From assembly GCF_017591425.1 (NCBI RefSeq), contig NW_024466512.1:13333001-13397000 (forward strand): a DNA stretch of 64,000 nucleotides, written 5' to 3'. The notes under the pieces were generated by a model. It was not told where the DNA came from and ran no database searches. It saw only the letters and a program-made list of their open reading frames with translations. Made by a program: the position numbers and the translations under genes. Of this stretch, positions 11,597-22,267 are shown piece after piece (within the stretch, counting starts at the first letter, position 1; the number at the start of each line of letters is the position of its first letter). The stretch is from Ochotona curzoniae. Lineage: Eukaryota; Chordata; Mammalia; Lagomorpha; Ochotonidae.

Positions 11597-12774
11597 CCAT
11601 CATATTTTTAATGAAGCAATATTGATCTTTATAAATTATTTTAGAAAATAAGAGAGGATCTCCAATTCATTCTATGAACCCAATATTTTCCTGAAACAAA
11701 AGCTAATTAAAGATGTCACTAGAAATGTCCTTCATGAACAGATGCCAAAATCATTTATTAAGTATCATCATACTGAATCCAGTAATATATTAAAAGCTTT
11801 AAGCACCATGAAGAAGTGGGATTTATCCTAGCAATGGACTGGTTGATTTAATGTCTGGAAACCAATTAATGTGACATACCATGTTAACAAGAAAAAAAGA
11901 AAAAGGATGAAAACCACATGCTCATTTCATTAGACATAGGGAAGGACATCTGGCAAAATCTAGTACCTTCTCATGGTACAAACAGTCAACAAACTCAAGG
12001 GAAATTTTCCTCAGCCTGACAAAAGGAACCTAGGAAAAACCCACAGCTAACACTGCACTGAACAGCAACAGACTGCTAACATCGTGACTGGGACAAGTTC
12101 AACTTTGTACTGGAGGTTCTAACCAACGCAATCTGGCACGAAAAAGAAAGAGAAGGGATTAGGTTTGAACGGAGAAAAAAATAAAATTGCCATCATTGGC
12201 AGAAAATGCTATCTCATATATAGAAAATTTCAACGCATGTATAAAAAAAGGTACTAGAATGAACAAGCCAATTTAGCGAGGTCACAGATACAGGAGCATA
12301 GAAAAACCATTCATGTGTCTATATGATAGTGACAAATAACCTGCAAATGAAAGTTTTTAAAATGTCATTCACAGCAGCATTGGGACAGAATGTAAAAAGT
12401 AAGATTTATGCCACCTGATTTCAAACTCAATAAAGATACTGTAATCAAAATTATAGTATTGGTATAAAGACTGATATATAGACAAACAGAACAAAGATTC
12501 CAAAAATACATCTTTATAATCTATTAATTTTTGACAAAGGATCAAATAGTGCTTAGAACTAGATATGCATATTTTAAAAATTAAATTACAAAGTCTGCAT
12601 TTGTTTAGCATTTAAGATGCTCAATCCCCTATTGGAGAATTTACATTCAAAGATGTAACATTACGTGACTGTTTCATTAGACAAAAAACATTAGAAAAAA
12701 CATTGGGCAAAATGCAACACCTCAATCAATTTAGAGTAAAGGGAGATTGCCTCAATCTGATAAAATGTGTCTAT

Positions 12775-12973
12775 GAGCCTGGGGTCAGTCAGTGCAGACC
12801 CTGGGAGCCCGCACAGATAGAGTTCCTGGCATGAATGTGGAGACCTGGGTTGTCCTAGCTCTCAACTTTGGCTAAGCCCTACCCCAGCTATGTAGACACT
12901 TGGGGGACCAGTGGGGGCACTCTCTCTGTGTTTCTGTCCCACTGCTTCTCAAATACATATTATTTAAAAAAAG
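12775..12973 (+). repeat. Partial, old C-type SINE in L1
   Basis: A diverged partial copy that starts within the SINE body: CAGACCCTGGGAGCC, then GAGTTCCTGGC, CTTGGGGGACCAGTGGGGG and CTCAAATACATATTATTT. The tRNA-like head is missing, so it is truncated and transcriptionally dead. It appears to be an older subfamily. Confidence 0.65.
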
Positions 12974-13191
12974 AATTTAGACAACCTCACAAAATGAAAC
13001 ATAGACTCACAGAGAAGGGCCAAGAAGACAAACCTTTTAGAAGAAAACAATACAATAACTATTAATTGGGAACAAGGATTTCTTCTATAAGACATAAAAC
13101 TATGATATATAAAACAAAAAAAACCTGACATGCTGACTTCATAAAAATCAAGTTTTTGTTTTTTCAAAATTTACTGTAAAGAAAATAGAGG

Positions 13192-13505
13192 TAGCCAGAG
13201 ATGTACTGTAATGGATTAAGCTGTCACCTGCAGTGCTGGCAACCCTTAAGGGTGCTGGTTTGAGTCCTGGCTGCTACACTTCCAATGCAGTTCCCTGCTA
13301 ATGTGCCTGGAAAGGCAGTGGAGGATGGCTCAGGTGCTTGGGCCAAGGCATCTACACAGGACAACAGAAAGAAGCTCGTGGCTACTGGCTTTGGAACAGC
13401 CCTCCCCTGGTCACTACAGCCATTTGGGGACTGAAGCAGTAGAAGGAAGACCTCTCTCTTTCTCTCTTTCTGGAACTCATCCTTTTAGATAATAATAATA
13501 AAAAA
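13192..13505 (+). repeat. Lagomorph C-type SINE in L1, older subfamily
   Basis: Full-length but diverged. The head holds GGTGCTGGTTTGAGTCCTGG with a recognisable B box (GGTTTGAGTCC), the middle has CTAATGTGCCTGGAAAGGCAG and the tail is an (AAT)n run. The 'CTAATGTGCCTGG' variant, shared with copies at 15,385 and 39,176, differs from the 'CTTGTGGCCTGGG' form of younger copies. Confidence 0.85.
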
Positions 13506-13877
13506 GACAATCACAGACTATTTAAAAATATTTTCAAGATACGCATCAAAAAAGACTTATATCCACAAGCATAAAAAATAAGTAAGAACTCAAAACTAAG
13601 GTACTATGATTAAAAAAACCACAAGATTAGATTTTTTACTTCGATTTTGCATCAAAGACTACACTAAAATATCTAGTGAGCATAGAAAAACATGCTCACC
13701 AGTCATTAGGAAGATGCAAACTCATATGAGATAGCACAGCTCATCAAATGGCTGGAATCAAAACGATGGCCAACACCGAGGACCAGAAGTCATATACTAC
13801 TGAAGAGAAAGAACAGTGGTACAGCCAGTTTAGAAATTTTGTAGGTTTTTTTGTTTTGTTTTTGTTTTAATCAAACA

Positions 13878-14048
13878 GAAGCCTGGCACTACGGCACAGG
13901 GAGCTGCTGCGAACTGACTGTGGCTTTGTCCAGATGTGGCTGTTGCAGGTATTTGAGGAGTGAACCAGTGGATGGAAGATCTCTTTTTCCTTCCTTCTTT
14001 ATTTCTCTGATGTTCTGCCTTTCAAACAAACAAATAAATCCTTTTCAA
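13878..14048 (+). repeat. C-type SINE with large internal deletion, in L1
   Basis: A head-like stretch GCCTGGCACTACGGCACAGG is followed almost directly by the 3' part (GGCTGTTGCAGGTATTTGAGG, GTGAACCAGTGGATGGAAGA) and the tail CAAACAAACAAATAAATCC. Roughly half the element between the B box and the GGCTGTTGC motif is absent. A similar short form occurs at 50,235. Confidence 0.75.
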
Positions 14049-14096
14049 AGGACACTATGCTAAGCCTAGGAAGGTAGACACAAAAGATCCCACGCT

Positions 14097-14411
14097 AGGG
14101 CTGGCATGGTGATCTAGCCAGCTAATCCTCTGCCCCTCTTTGTGGTGCCAATCTCCCATGTGGGCACCAGTTCAAGTTCTGGCTGTTCCCCTTCCAAACA
14201 GATCCCTGTTTATGGCATGGTAGAGTAGCAGAGAATAGTGCAAAGCCTTCAGACCCTGCACCCATGTGGGGGACCCAGAGGAGGCTCCTGGCTCTCAGCT
14301 TTACATTAACCCAGCTCTGGCTGTTGCAAACATTTAGGGAGTGAATCAGCAGACAGAAAATCTCTTTCTTTCTTTCTCTCTGACTTTCAAATAAAATAAA
14401 TATTAAAAAAA
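14097..14411 (+). repeat. Lagomorph C-type SINE in L1
   Basis: Full-length copy: AGGGCTGGCATGGTGATC head, GGGCACCAGTTCAAGTTC B-box region, GGGACCCAGAGGAGGCTCC body and a CTTTCAAATAAAATAAATA tail. It sits just before the L1 3' UTR. Orientation matches most other SINEs inside this L1. Confidence 0.88.
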
Positions 14412-14660
14412 ATATGATGTTGCATGATTTCATTTATATAGAATTTCTAGACAACAGGTCATTGGGAGTCCAAGGTAGAAGCAGGGATGAACTGCAAAGA
14501 GGCAAGAAAGAATATTTTAGGATGACAGAAATGTTTTTAAAATAGGCCATGGTGATAATTTCACAACTCGACAAATTTACTATGAGTCATTAATCTGTAT
14601 GCTCACAATAGGAAAATGTTATGGTGTACAAATACCTCAACACAGCTGTTAAAACACTCC

Positions 14661-15189
14661 GACTGAAGTGGCCCATCCCTCAACCCTTGTTTCATGAATG
14701 GTAGTCTGTTAACTGTCTTTAATCGGTAAATATCTAATCTATTAGTTCCCTGGGTTGGTTCCCAGTAAAATGGAGTTGTATGTGTGCAAGGTTCAAGCTT
14801 ACTCCGACTTCATTACATCCCGTTGTCCAGTCAGTGCTGGGCATGTCAGGGACCTGACAGATCAATGACTGACATAAATGAAGATGAGACATATTTACCG
14901 AGAAATCAACATACTCATATTTCTGAACTGTTTCCAGGTACGTGTATTGTGGAATCTTCATTCAATTTAGCAAAATCCATTTACCACATGCTAGGTATCT
15001 TGTGCCAGTCAGAAGGAATGAGCTCAAACAGATTTGGCCCTTGTTCCCAGGAAAGTGCATGGCTTCATGTGAAATAAGAAGCAGTATTTTGCCATCTGAT
15101 GAGCATGACTGGCCTGGCCCCATGCTAAATTACTCATACAGGTAAGGGCATGTGACAAGGCAAACAGCAACAACAACTGAAGTTATACT
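14661..15189. other. Mostly unique sequence
   Basis: No gene. About 14,960-15,090 (CCACATGCTAGGTATCTTGTGCCAG onward, continuing TTGTTCCCAGGAAAGTGC) resembles the old interspersed motif 'tgctgggcactg...gtccctgccctcaaggagc', probably a LINE-derived fossil of unresolved family. Open frames here are chance. Confidence 0.35.
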
Positions 15190-15800
15190 AAATAAAGAGA
15201 AGCACGGACAACATCTGAAGAATGGAAGATGGCATGACGTGAAGTAGGTGACCCTTGTTCAAGGTCACATAGCCAGAGAATGGCAGAGCCCCAGGAATAA
15301 ACTTGTGAGACTTGGAAAACCCCCTTCCCCCTCTGATCCTTATGTACCTTTTCTGTAAACGAGGGATGAAGAGGACCTGTCTCAGGGCTGGTGTTCTGGT
15401 GCAGCAAGTTAAGCCGCTGCCTATAAATGGCATTCAATATGGGTGCCTGTTTAAATCCTAGATGTTTCACTTTTTTTTTTTTTTTTTGATGTTTTGCTTC
15501 TAATCCAGCTCCCTGTTAATGTGCCTGGGAGGGCAGAATAGAATGACCTAAGTGCTTTGGTCCCTGCTGCCTACAGAAGAGACCTGGATGAAGCTTCTGG
15601 CTTTTGGCATGAGCCTTGCTCACATCTGGCCTTCGCTGTTATTTGGGGAGTGAGCCACTTCTCTTTTTCCGTAACTCTTTCAAATAAATAAATATCTCTT
15701 ATTAAACAAAAACAAAAACAAAAACAAAACAGAAGAGTACCTGTCTCCTAGGGGGTTGCAAGAAGGATGAAACGAGGTGACAGCACAAAGCCATCAGTCC
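15190..15800. repeat. MIR-derived sequence split by a SINE
   Basis: AAGGTCACATAGCCAGAGAATGGCAGAGCC near 15,258 follows the minus strand of MIR. CTTTTCTGTAAACGAGGGATG near 15,350 and CTCCTAGGGGGTTGCAAG near 15,746 follow the plus strand of a MIR 3' half. The second element is interrupted by the C-type SINE at 15,384-15,731, whose 16-bp target duplication lies in MIR sequence. Confidence 0.6.
15384..15731 (+). repeat. Lagomorph C-type SINE inserted in a MIR
   Basis: Starts AGGGCTGGTGTTCTGGTGC, contains CTGTTAATGTGCCTGGGAGGGC and GTGAGCCACTTCTC, and ends in AAATAAATAAATATCTC plus an (AAAAC)n tail. A T17 run (about 15,471-15,487) interrupts the body next to the expected TTCCACTTC position. Flanking GAAGAGGACCTGTCTC (15,368-15,383) and GAAGAGTACCTGTCTC (15,732-15,747) form a 16-bp duplication with one mismatch. 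Confidence 0.9.
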
Positions 15801-16529
15801 AGGCAAACCACTAGTATCAGGATTTCTGCAGCCACGCCCCGGTGAGGCCGGAAGTGGAGTCCTTCACACTGGGCAGCTGCCTTTATTGGCAACCTTGTCT
15901 TCAAAGGTCTTGGCAGAGACAAAGCTGCCGAGGGAAGTGGCTGCCTCTGGGAAGGAGGGGCGAGGGGAGGGGGGACACGCAGGGAACCCCTCACTGCCAT
16001 CTGCAGGCCTCAGGGACCTCTGCCCCGTCTTCCTTCCTGTTCCCACCCTGACTCCAGGCTCTTGCTTGCCTACTCCACTGGCATCTGTGGGAAAACACGA
16101 CTAGCTGTGCTTATATTGGGGGCTGCAGAGGTCTTTTTCTAAGTTTCCAGTGCAAAACAATGAAAAGACTACAATTCAAAGGCAACAGGGGCCCGGGGAT
16201 CTGCCTACACCTTGGGTTTTGCCATGATGTGAAAACACACACGGCTTCCGAGCATCACCTGAACAGCCCCACGCTCTCTCCGGGGGGAGTCCATGTTTCC
16301 AGCTGTGCAGAAAGACTTTGGATGGGCCTTTTAAAAAAGGCGCAGGGAGGCTGTGCTAAATGAAAATCAAGATAACCTTTTGGAGGCATGCTTTCCTCAT
16401 GTCCTTCCAAATCTTCTCATGTTGGCTGGAGTGAGTTGGAGGGATCCCTTAAAACATGGGCACACATCTCTTTTTCTCCAACCTCAATGGAATGAGGCCC
16501 CCTAACATCCATCCCCCTTCACCCGGGGA
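15801..16529. other. Unique, GC-richer non-coding sequence
   Basis: A somewhat GC-rich stretch with a G-rich run at about 15,953-15,976 (GGAGGGGCGAGGGGAGGGGG). Several overlapping short frames on both strands are a consequence of few stop codons in GC-rich DNA. No exon, promoter or repeat could be supported. Confidence 0.35.
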
Positions 16530-16930
16530 TGAAGATGACGTTTGCGATTTGTAGACAAGAATGAAACCTTCTGTGAACAGCCCGGGTACACTGCTTTAAA
16601 AAGTGTCCAAGGTTATTTTTGGAGAACATGTGGTCTCCAGTGCCAACGAAACATTGACCTATCGCCCGATTTAGCATTAAAACATTGCAACTTACAATTA
16701 TGACTACTCTGTTTACTCCCAACGAGTTTGTCAACTTGCTGCAAATATATTTATGTTATCATAATAAAAACAAGAAAGGGGCTTGGACAGCTGCTCCCTG
16801 TTCAAGGCTGCACTGAAAGAACCTAGGAACGCTGAAATGGGAGCTGCCCGATCATATGGGCGGCTTCTCTTCCCCCAAGAGCTGACCCCGACTGCAGCTT
16901 TCTTAGTGCATAATGGGTTTATTCTCATTC
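16530..16930. promoter_or_regulatory. Candidate conserved non-coding element, FOX-like site
   Basis: Repeat-free DNA with TGTTTAC (16,710-16,716, a perfect FOX core), a nearby ACAATTATGAC homeodomain-like word and a near-palindromic TTATGTTATCATAATAAA at about 16,751. No coding potential is seen. The density and order of such sites resemble vertebrate enhancers. Confidence 0.4.
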
Positions 16931-17480
16931 ACAAGACAGGAATGACTTCATGACTCGAGAGTAAAACCAGTATAAGAAATGTACTGGCAGATCAGCTACA
17001 GATGTGGTCTCTGACACGTACACACACAGCGAATCTGCTATTAATCACATGTTAAGATAGGAACACTGTATAAAGTACAAGGCAGACAAGCATTAAGTTC
17101 AAGGTCTGAATTGACATAAAAAAAAAAAAAAGGAAGAAGAGAAAAGATTCGTGTGCCTGGGTCTGCTGTTGTGTGTGTAAATGCTCTGCTTTAAAAGATA
17201 TCATTCATCCCTCTCCCGGTCTGCGCCCCATTTTATTTCAAGGTTGGTCTGCCTTTTGTTTGCTTCTTTTCACTCTGACACAGATGACAGTTCTTGGGAA
17301 AAGGCAGCCCTTGGGCTGTCCCGCTCGCTTGCCGGACCAGGACAGGAATGTGCTTGTTCGGCATTTGCTTGGGAGCGCAGGATTTCCCGGACCCTGGGGA
17401 CCAGGGAAGCAAGGAGCACACGCCGGCACCAGCCCAGCACCTCGGCCCTACAGGCCTTTGTCACCACCTGCCTCCAGGGT
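16931..17480. other. Unique non-coding sequence
   Basis: An A15-like run lies at 17,118-17,132. 17,280-17,480 is GC-richer and open in several frames on both strands at once, the usual sign of chance frames. Nothing nameable is present. Confidence 0.35.
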
Positions 17481-17780
17481 TAAGGTGGCCATGGTAATTA
17501 TGCCAAGACCATGCATTACTCTGACAAAGTAATCCATCAAATGATTTCTCACAATTTCAATTCACCCCTCGAATTTTCCTTACCTCCAAAGCCAGCTGGA
17601 TATTATATTACTGAGGCTGTTGAAAAGGTGCAACACTAGCCATGGAGCCAAAGGCCACGGCAACTATGCAATGCATAAATTTTTATTGTTTGCTCAGGAT
17701 TGAAATCTCATTAGGGTCCATAATTCATCTGAACACTGTGAACATTTACATCTGTTGATCATGAGAACCTACCAGGAATG
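17481..17780. promoter_or_regulatory. Candidate conserved non-coding element, homeodomain-rich
   Basis: Contains CCATGGTAATTATGCC near 17,488, AAGTAATCCATCAAATGATT near 17,526, ATGCAATGCATAAATTTTTATTG near 17,666 and CCATAATTCATC near 17,718. These are homeodomain, HOX/PBX-like and POU-like words packed in 300 bp without any known repeat. Judged by motif texture only. Confidence 0.42.
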
Positions 17781-17859
17781 TACACCTCTGGCTAACTTGC
17801 TTTTAGAGAGGGGTGTGTGTGTGTGTGAGCGCATGCACGCATACATACACATATGGTCA

Positions 17860-18100
17860 TATGTTTTTAGCTCTTGAACAGCTGTGGTTTAAATATCCCA
17901 TACTCAAACCAATTTCCCCACCTGAATTTAAATATCTCCAAGTTGTTTTCATTTGGCAGCTGTCAGACAAAGACTCAGTTCTCTTCGAGTCCTGCCTAAT
18001 CAATGTTGGAAAATTCCAGTCATTGCACGTTGGCCTTAATGCAGCTCTGCTGTGTTAATTACATCATTATCCTAAAGATTACATGCTTCTCATTCAATGT
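17860..18100. promoter_or_regulatory. Candidate enhancer with E-box, RUNX and MEIS-like sites
   Basis: CAGCTG E-boxes lie at 17,879-17,884 and 17,957-17,962. The first overlaps TGTGGTTT (17,883-17,890, RUNX-like) and the second overlaps CTGTCA (17,960-17,965, MEIS-like in reverse). Repeated TTTAAATATC words occur at about 17,889 and 17,927. The paired arrangement is visible in the sequence; function is inferred. Confidence 0.42.
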
Positions 18101-19040
18101 ATATATGTTTTTGTCTTTACTTAATTATCATTCCAGAATCCATTCAAGAGTGGAAACATAGCCGTGGACTTTTTCTGGGTCCCAGAGATATGCAGATATC
18201 TGTCCACAGGTTTGGCAGCGGGCACAGGGGTGTGGTGGGGAGAGGAATGTATGTATTTAAATCTTTCCTACAAAGTTCTGGTCTTTTGATCTGGCAGCAT
18301 TTTAACGTGTGAGGCTCTTAGCTGTTGGTGAATGCTATGTTTGGAAGGCGACAATCACTAAAGTCATAGAATCAGAATCGGAAGGGGAAAGGGCTCTCCT
18401 TACGCACCATCTTGCTCAAGCAAAGGATTCCCCTTTCTGTACCCTCTGACAATACCCCCTTGACAAGTGGTCTTTCAGGAATGTATCCATTTTTGGAATG
18501 GACCATGGCAGCAGCTGAAAGGCTCTTAGCAAGCACTCTCTAGCAGCAGTGGGCAGTAAGGACGAGTCTTATATCCAGTGAGGAGTTTGCAGAGAATTTA
18601 GGTAGACCAGATGCAATTACCCAGACTGGCCTCTGGCTAAGGTCCCAGTTCTCACAGTCCCACTGTAATTCCAACGGATGGCAGTGACACCTTCTGATGA
18701 GAATCTTGTCAACTACAAGCTGCTCTTTAGCTGGACTTTACTAATGCTCTGTGATGGGAAAAATCAGATACAGATGTTTTCACTCAGAAGGCCTCGGATA
18801 TGTTAAAGTTCTATCTTCTCAAGAAGAAAGGGCATGCACTCCCACACCAGAAAAAGAAATCCAAAGGGCCTGAACCACCCAGGGGCTGGCTCACTTGATC
18901 CAAGCATGCTTGCTACATCCTTTTCCGGGATGTCCTCTGGGCTGGCACGAGGATGCGGATGTTCAGCTCACAATTGATCCTGGACACACAGGGTCAGGCT
19001 AGTACCAGCTCAGGGCTGGGGAAGTGATTTGTTTGCAGTG
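18101..19040. other. Unique non-coding sequence
   Basis: No repeat or gene can be named. Short frames have no family resemblance. Confidence 0.35.
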
Positions 19041-19800
19041 GGGGAAGGGAGATGCAGTGATGAGCAAAATCCAACTGGTCCCTGTCCTCACGGAGTAGAC
19101 TGTAACCACACCCATGCACTATACTGTCTCCTACTCCAGTTAGTACTGCACGCGAGGCTGGTATGATTGTCTGAGAGACTAGGAGTGGGGTTCATGTCAG
19201 TGGGGACTCCTAGGAAGACTTGCTGAAATGAAGTTAGAGGTGCAAGAGGTTGGTTGTGGAAGACGAAAGACATGGAGGTAGGATCAGACGGGAGGAAGCT
19301 CAGATCACAATGCAGATCTGATGTAGGCGTGGCCAGCTCAGAGGAAAGCTCTGGGACGATGATGCCCTGGGAGAGGAAGGAAACTTACACTGAGTATGAA
19401 CTGTCCATGCCAGGCTCACCCACCATGCTCGGTCAACAGAATATTCCTGAAGGACTGCTTGCCAGGGGACGCTGTGTGTGGCAGGGGTCGGGGGGGGGGG
19501 AGGCAGGGGTGGGATGTGGAGCAGGTTTCTAGCTGTTCGAGCACTGGCTGGTCTAGACGACTCAGTCTGACGCTGAGCTGGGTCCTCGAAGTCACTGTCC
19601 TCTGACCTCACTGCTTTACAAGGGCACTCTGGGGGTTGACATGACATTGGGCTTGTCTGGGGCACAGACGATGCTGCACTGAGCTCTGAAGGGGGCAAGG
19701 GAGGGTAGGAATGGGACAGGATTTCAGGCAGGCGACTCAGCATGTGCAAAGGTCCTTCACCCAGAGTCAGGCTGGGGAACTCGGGGAGGCAGTGAGGACT
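19041..19800 (-). repeat. Ancient L2-like interspersed repeat, diverged
   Basis: GATGAGCAAAATCCAACTGGTCCCTGTCCTCACGGAGTAGACTGT (from about 19,059) matches the widespread 'tgaacaagacagacatggtccctgccctcaaggagc' motif. GTGCAAAGGTCCTTCACCC near 19,745 matches the antisense L2 'aagtgcaaaggccctgaggc' motif. Between them lies a 14-G run interrupted by one C (19,486-19,500). Family assignment is tentative. Confidence 0.4.
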
Positions 19801-19889
19801 GAGCAGCAGACGAACGGGAAGGAGGAGAGAAGAGGGGGAAAGCAGACGTCAGGTTCATGTTGGCTTTGGGAACTGTTAGAAAAATTCTG

Positions 19890-20010
19890 TTTTCTGCTAG
19901 CCACATGGCTTTGAGAAAGTTAAGAACTTAACTGACATTCAGTTCCCTAATCTGTAAAATGGGGATAGCAATGCACGCTCAATAAGGTTACATGAGGATT
20001 AAGCAGGATT
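19890..20010 (+). repeat. MIR fragment
   Basis: CTAGCCACATGGCTTTGAGAAAGTTAAGAAC and CAGTTCCCTAATCTGTAAAATGGGGATAG match the MIR core ('ctagctgtgtgaccttgggcaag...cagtttcctcatctgtaaaatggggat') on the plus strand. Confidence 0.8.
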
Positions 20011-20579
20011 ATTCTAGCAATTGGGACCCGAGCTTCATGTGGTCAATGTTGGCCATTACAGAAAATCTGAACTGGTAATGCATCCTGTACAAAGGCAGAC
20101 GAAGAAAACGTGCTCACTGTTAAACTCTGCTTTTGACGGCTTAAAGGTTTCATTCAGAAACCATATACATGATTTAGGTAAACTACAGGTGAGATTGCTA
20201 AATTGCTTTTACATCAATCAACATGGTGCTACATAAATCCTCAATTATGAAAATCTCAGGGTACAATTAAATTTAGAATAAAACAACTAACATCCACAAC
20301 TCAAAGTAATAAACAGTCTGTAACAACTAATAAATATAAGTAATAAATAGATTAGCAGCAAAAGTGGTCAATGAGAACTCTGAAGAACAGGGAGCCCTTG
20401 GCAACAACAGTGCGTGGTTAATAAGGCAATGTGACCAGACAGGGCGTGAGAACTTCTGTACAATACTACTGAAAAATATTTTTTTTTCCTTCTCTAATCT
20501 CACCTGTTTAAAGGAGCAATCCCTCAGATATCTATTTTAAGAATATCCATTTTTTAAATTTAGGGGAACACACTCTGTA
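20011..20579. other. Unique, A+T-rich sequence
   Basis: No element nameable. 20,270-20,350 has several AACTAATAAATA-like words, possibly a decayed LINE tail. Confidence 0.3.
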
Positions 20580-20820
20580 CATTTTTTAAAAATTAATTTT
20601 ATTTATTTGATAGGTAGAGAGATGAGAGATCTATCTTGTGGCTCCCTTCTTCCATGCCTGCCACGGCCAGAGCTGGGACAGGCTGAAGGCAGCGGCCAGG
20701 AATTCTGTCTAGGACTTCCATGGCGTGGCAGGGACTCAGCTACTTATCAGCACTGGAAGTGGACCTTGACTCGGGCCTTCTGGTAAGTGGCATCTTAACC
20801 CCGGTGTTAAAGGCATTTCC
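20580..20820 (-). repeat. Old C-type SINE, reverse orientation
   Basis: The plus strand reads AATTTTATTTATTTGATAGG (tail side), GAGAGATGAGAGATC, then GGGACTCAGCTACTTATCAGCACTGG and GCATCTTAACCCCGGTGTTAAAGGC at the head. The divergence and the 'TTATTTGA-AGGTAGAGAG' tail form point to an older subfamily. The middle is shortened. Confidence 0.7.
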
Positions 20821-21950
20821 CTATTTCCAATTCCCCCAAACAAACAAAAATCAAGTTATGAAAAATAGATGCAGGCTGGAATTGCTGAAGCAGATTTGAT
20901 CGTCAAAGAGAATTCATACCGAGATGGTCATTTTTCAGCATAGTAGGGGAGCATATGCTAACAGACTAAGCAACATTCTCCAAAGTCAAGTTCTGATGAT
21001 CTCAAACAGCTGAACGTAGTCCAGCTGCTGCTCCACTGGTCTCAGGAACGTATGAGTTTGGAATACCCAACCCGTGACGTGAAAAGGAAGATAACCACTC
21101 TTACGTAGATTTATTCACAGCAGATTGATTTTGTTGGTGGCAGTTCAGAAGAAAAAAAAAATCGTTGCTTGCTCCTGTCATGCCTATCTCTGGGTCAACA
21201 TCTCATCTTCCCTTAAAAAGAGAAACCCGGCAGCCACTGTGTTTTTATGAGCTTGCACACCACTTCCTGGGACTCCTAGTAAACACACATGCTATTATTT
21301 GAGCTGTTTATCCCCTGTTTGTTCCATCTGAGATGATTCTGACTGCCTCTGACACTTAGCAGAGTGCCTAATACTGAAAATATCTGGCCTTTGCTCTTGG
21401 AAACTCGGGGGGAAATACTGGAAGTCTCACCCCCAAGCACTGTGGACCTGGCCCTGCTGTCCCTTTTCAAGCTTAGAGAAAGCAAGTGTGAGGTTTCCAC
21501 AGCCACCGAAACAAAAACATCTCTGAGAATCCGAAAGCATCCAACCAATGGCCTTGGATGATTTTCTTCTTCTTCTTCTTTTAGGAAAACGTGTCACTCA
21601 GTTCCTGAACTTCTCCTGAACACTTCTTTCCTGTGCCAGAGCTGATCAACACTTGGGTCATCTTGATACGTCAAAAACTGCTTGGATTGCAGAGCTGAAC
21701 CTAAGCAGATTGGACAGGAGCTTCTTTATTCAGACAAAAAATGGCTGATGAGAGAGTTACTTCTGTCTCCCAGTGGAAGAAGGGAGCAGCCCACCTTTGC
21801 TCTTCCCTGTGAGCATCGACTGAACTCCTATGAAAAAAAATTTTTCTTGAGGCCTGAAAATCTAGTGGAATTGCTTTGTGCTATTGAACCTTTCATTATG
21901 ATGACTCATTCTGCAAGTAATTTTAGAAACGTTCCCCCATTTTAACTTTT
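20821..21950. other. Unique non-coding sequence
   Basis: Mixed-composition DNA with no named element. A (TTC)n run lies at about 21,562-21,584. Short frames at 21,276-21,548 and 21,682-21,945 lack any domain and are regarded as chance. Confidence 0.35.
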
Positions 21951-22267
21951 TAAAAAAAGATTTATTTTGTTTTTATTGCAAAGTCAGATATACAGAGAGG
22001 AGGAGAGACAGAGAGGAAGATCTTCCATCCACTGATTCATTCCCCAAGCGGCCGTAATGGCCGGAGCTGAGCCAATCCCAAGGCAGCAGCCTCTTTCAGG
22101 TCTCCCACGCGGGTGCAGGTCCCAAGGGTTTGGGCCGTCCTTGATTGCTTTCCCAGGCCACAAGCAGGGAGCTGGATGGGAAGTGGGGCTCCTGGGATTA
22201 GAACCGGCGCCCTTATGGGATCCCAGTGCATTCAAGGTGAGGACTTTAGCCGTTGCAGGACTGCCTG
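21951..22267 (-). repeat. Lagomorph C-type SINE, reverse orientation, well preserved
   Basis: A complete reverse copy. The reversed B box GGATTAGAACC lies at 22,195-22,205, and GGCCACAAGCAGGGAGCTGG and GGTCTCCCACGCGGGTGCAGG are nearly intact. A perfect 11-bp duplication TTTTAACTTTT flanks it (21,940-21,950 and 22,268-22,278). Retained CpGs (CACGCGGG, AAGCGGCCG) suggest a recent insertion, because CpG decays fast in methylated DNA. Confidence 0.93.

Larger units (their letters stand above)
7930..14660 (+). mobile_element. Ancient, nearly full-length L1 (L1M-type) LINE, inactive
   Basis: Segments follow the L1 order on the plus strand. ORF1-like A-rich coding remnants lie at 8,140-9,000. A linker resembling 'ctgccctacaagaaatgctaaa...ggaaatgacaccagatggtaac' lies near 9,090-9,200. 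Endonuclease-region remnants (9,660-10,400) follow, then reverse-transcriptase remnants (AACCCACAGCTAACACTGC near 12,039; GATTTCAAACTCAATAAAG near 12,417), the C-terminal region (12,960-13,830) and a 3' UTR with TACCTCAACACAGCTG near 14,633. All reading frames are broken by stops and indels. Six lagomorph SINEs interrupt it, so it is much older than they are. It cannot encode retrotransposition proteins. The 5' limit is approximate. Confidence 0.82.
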
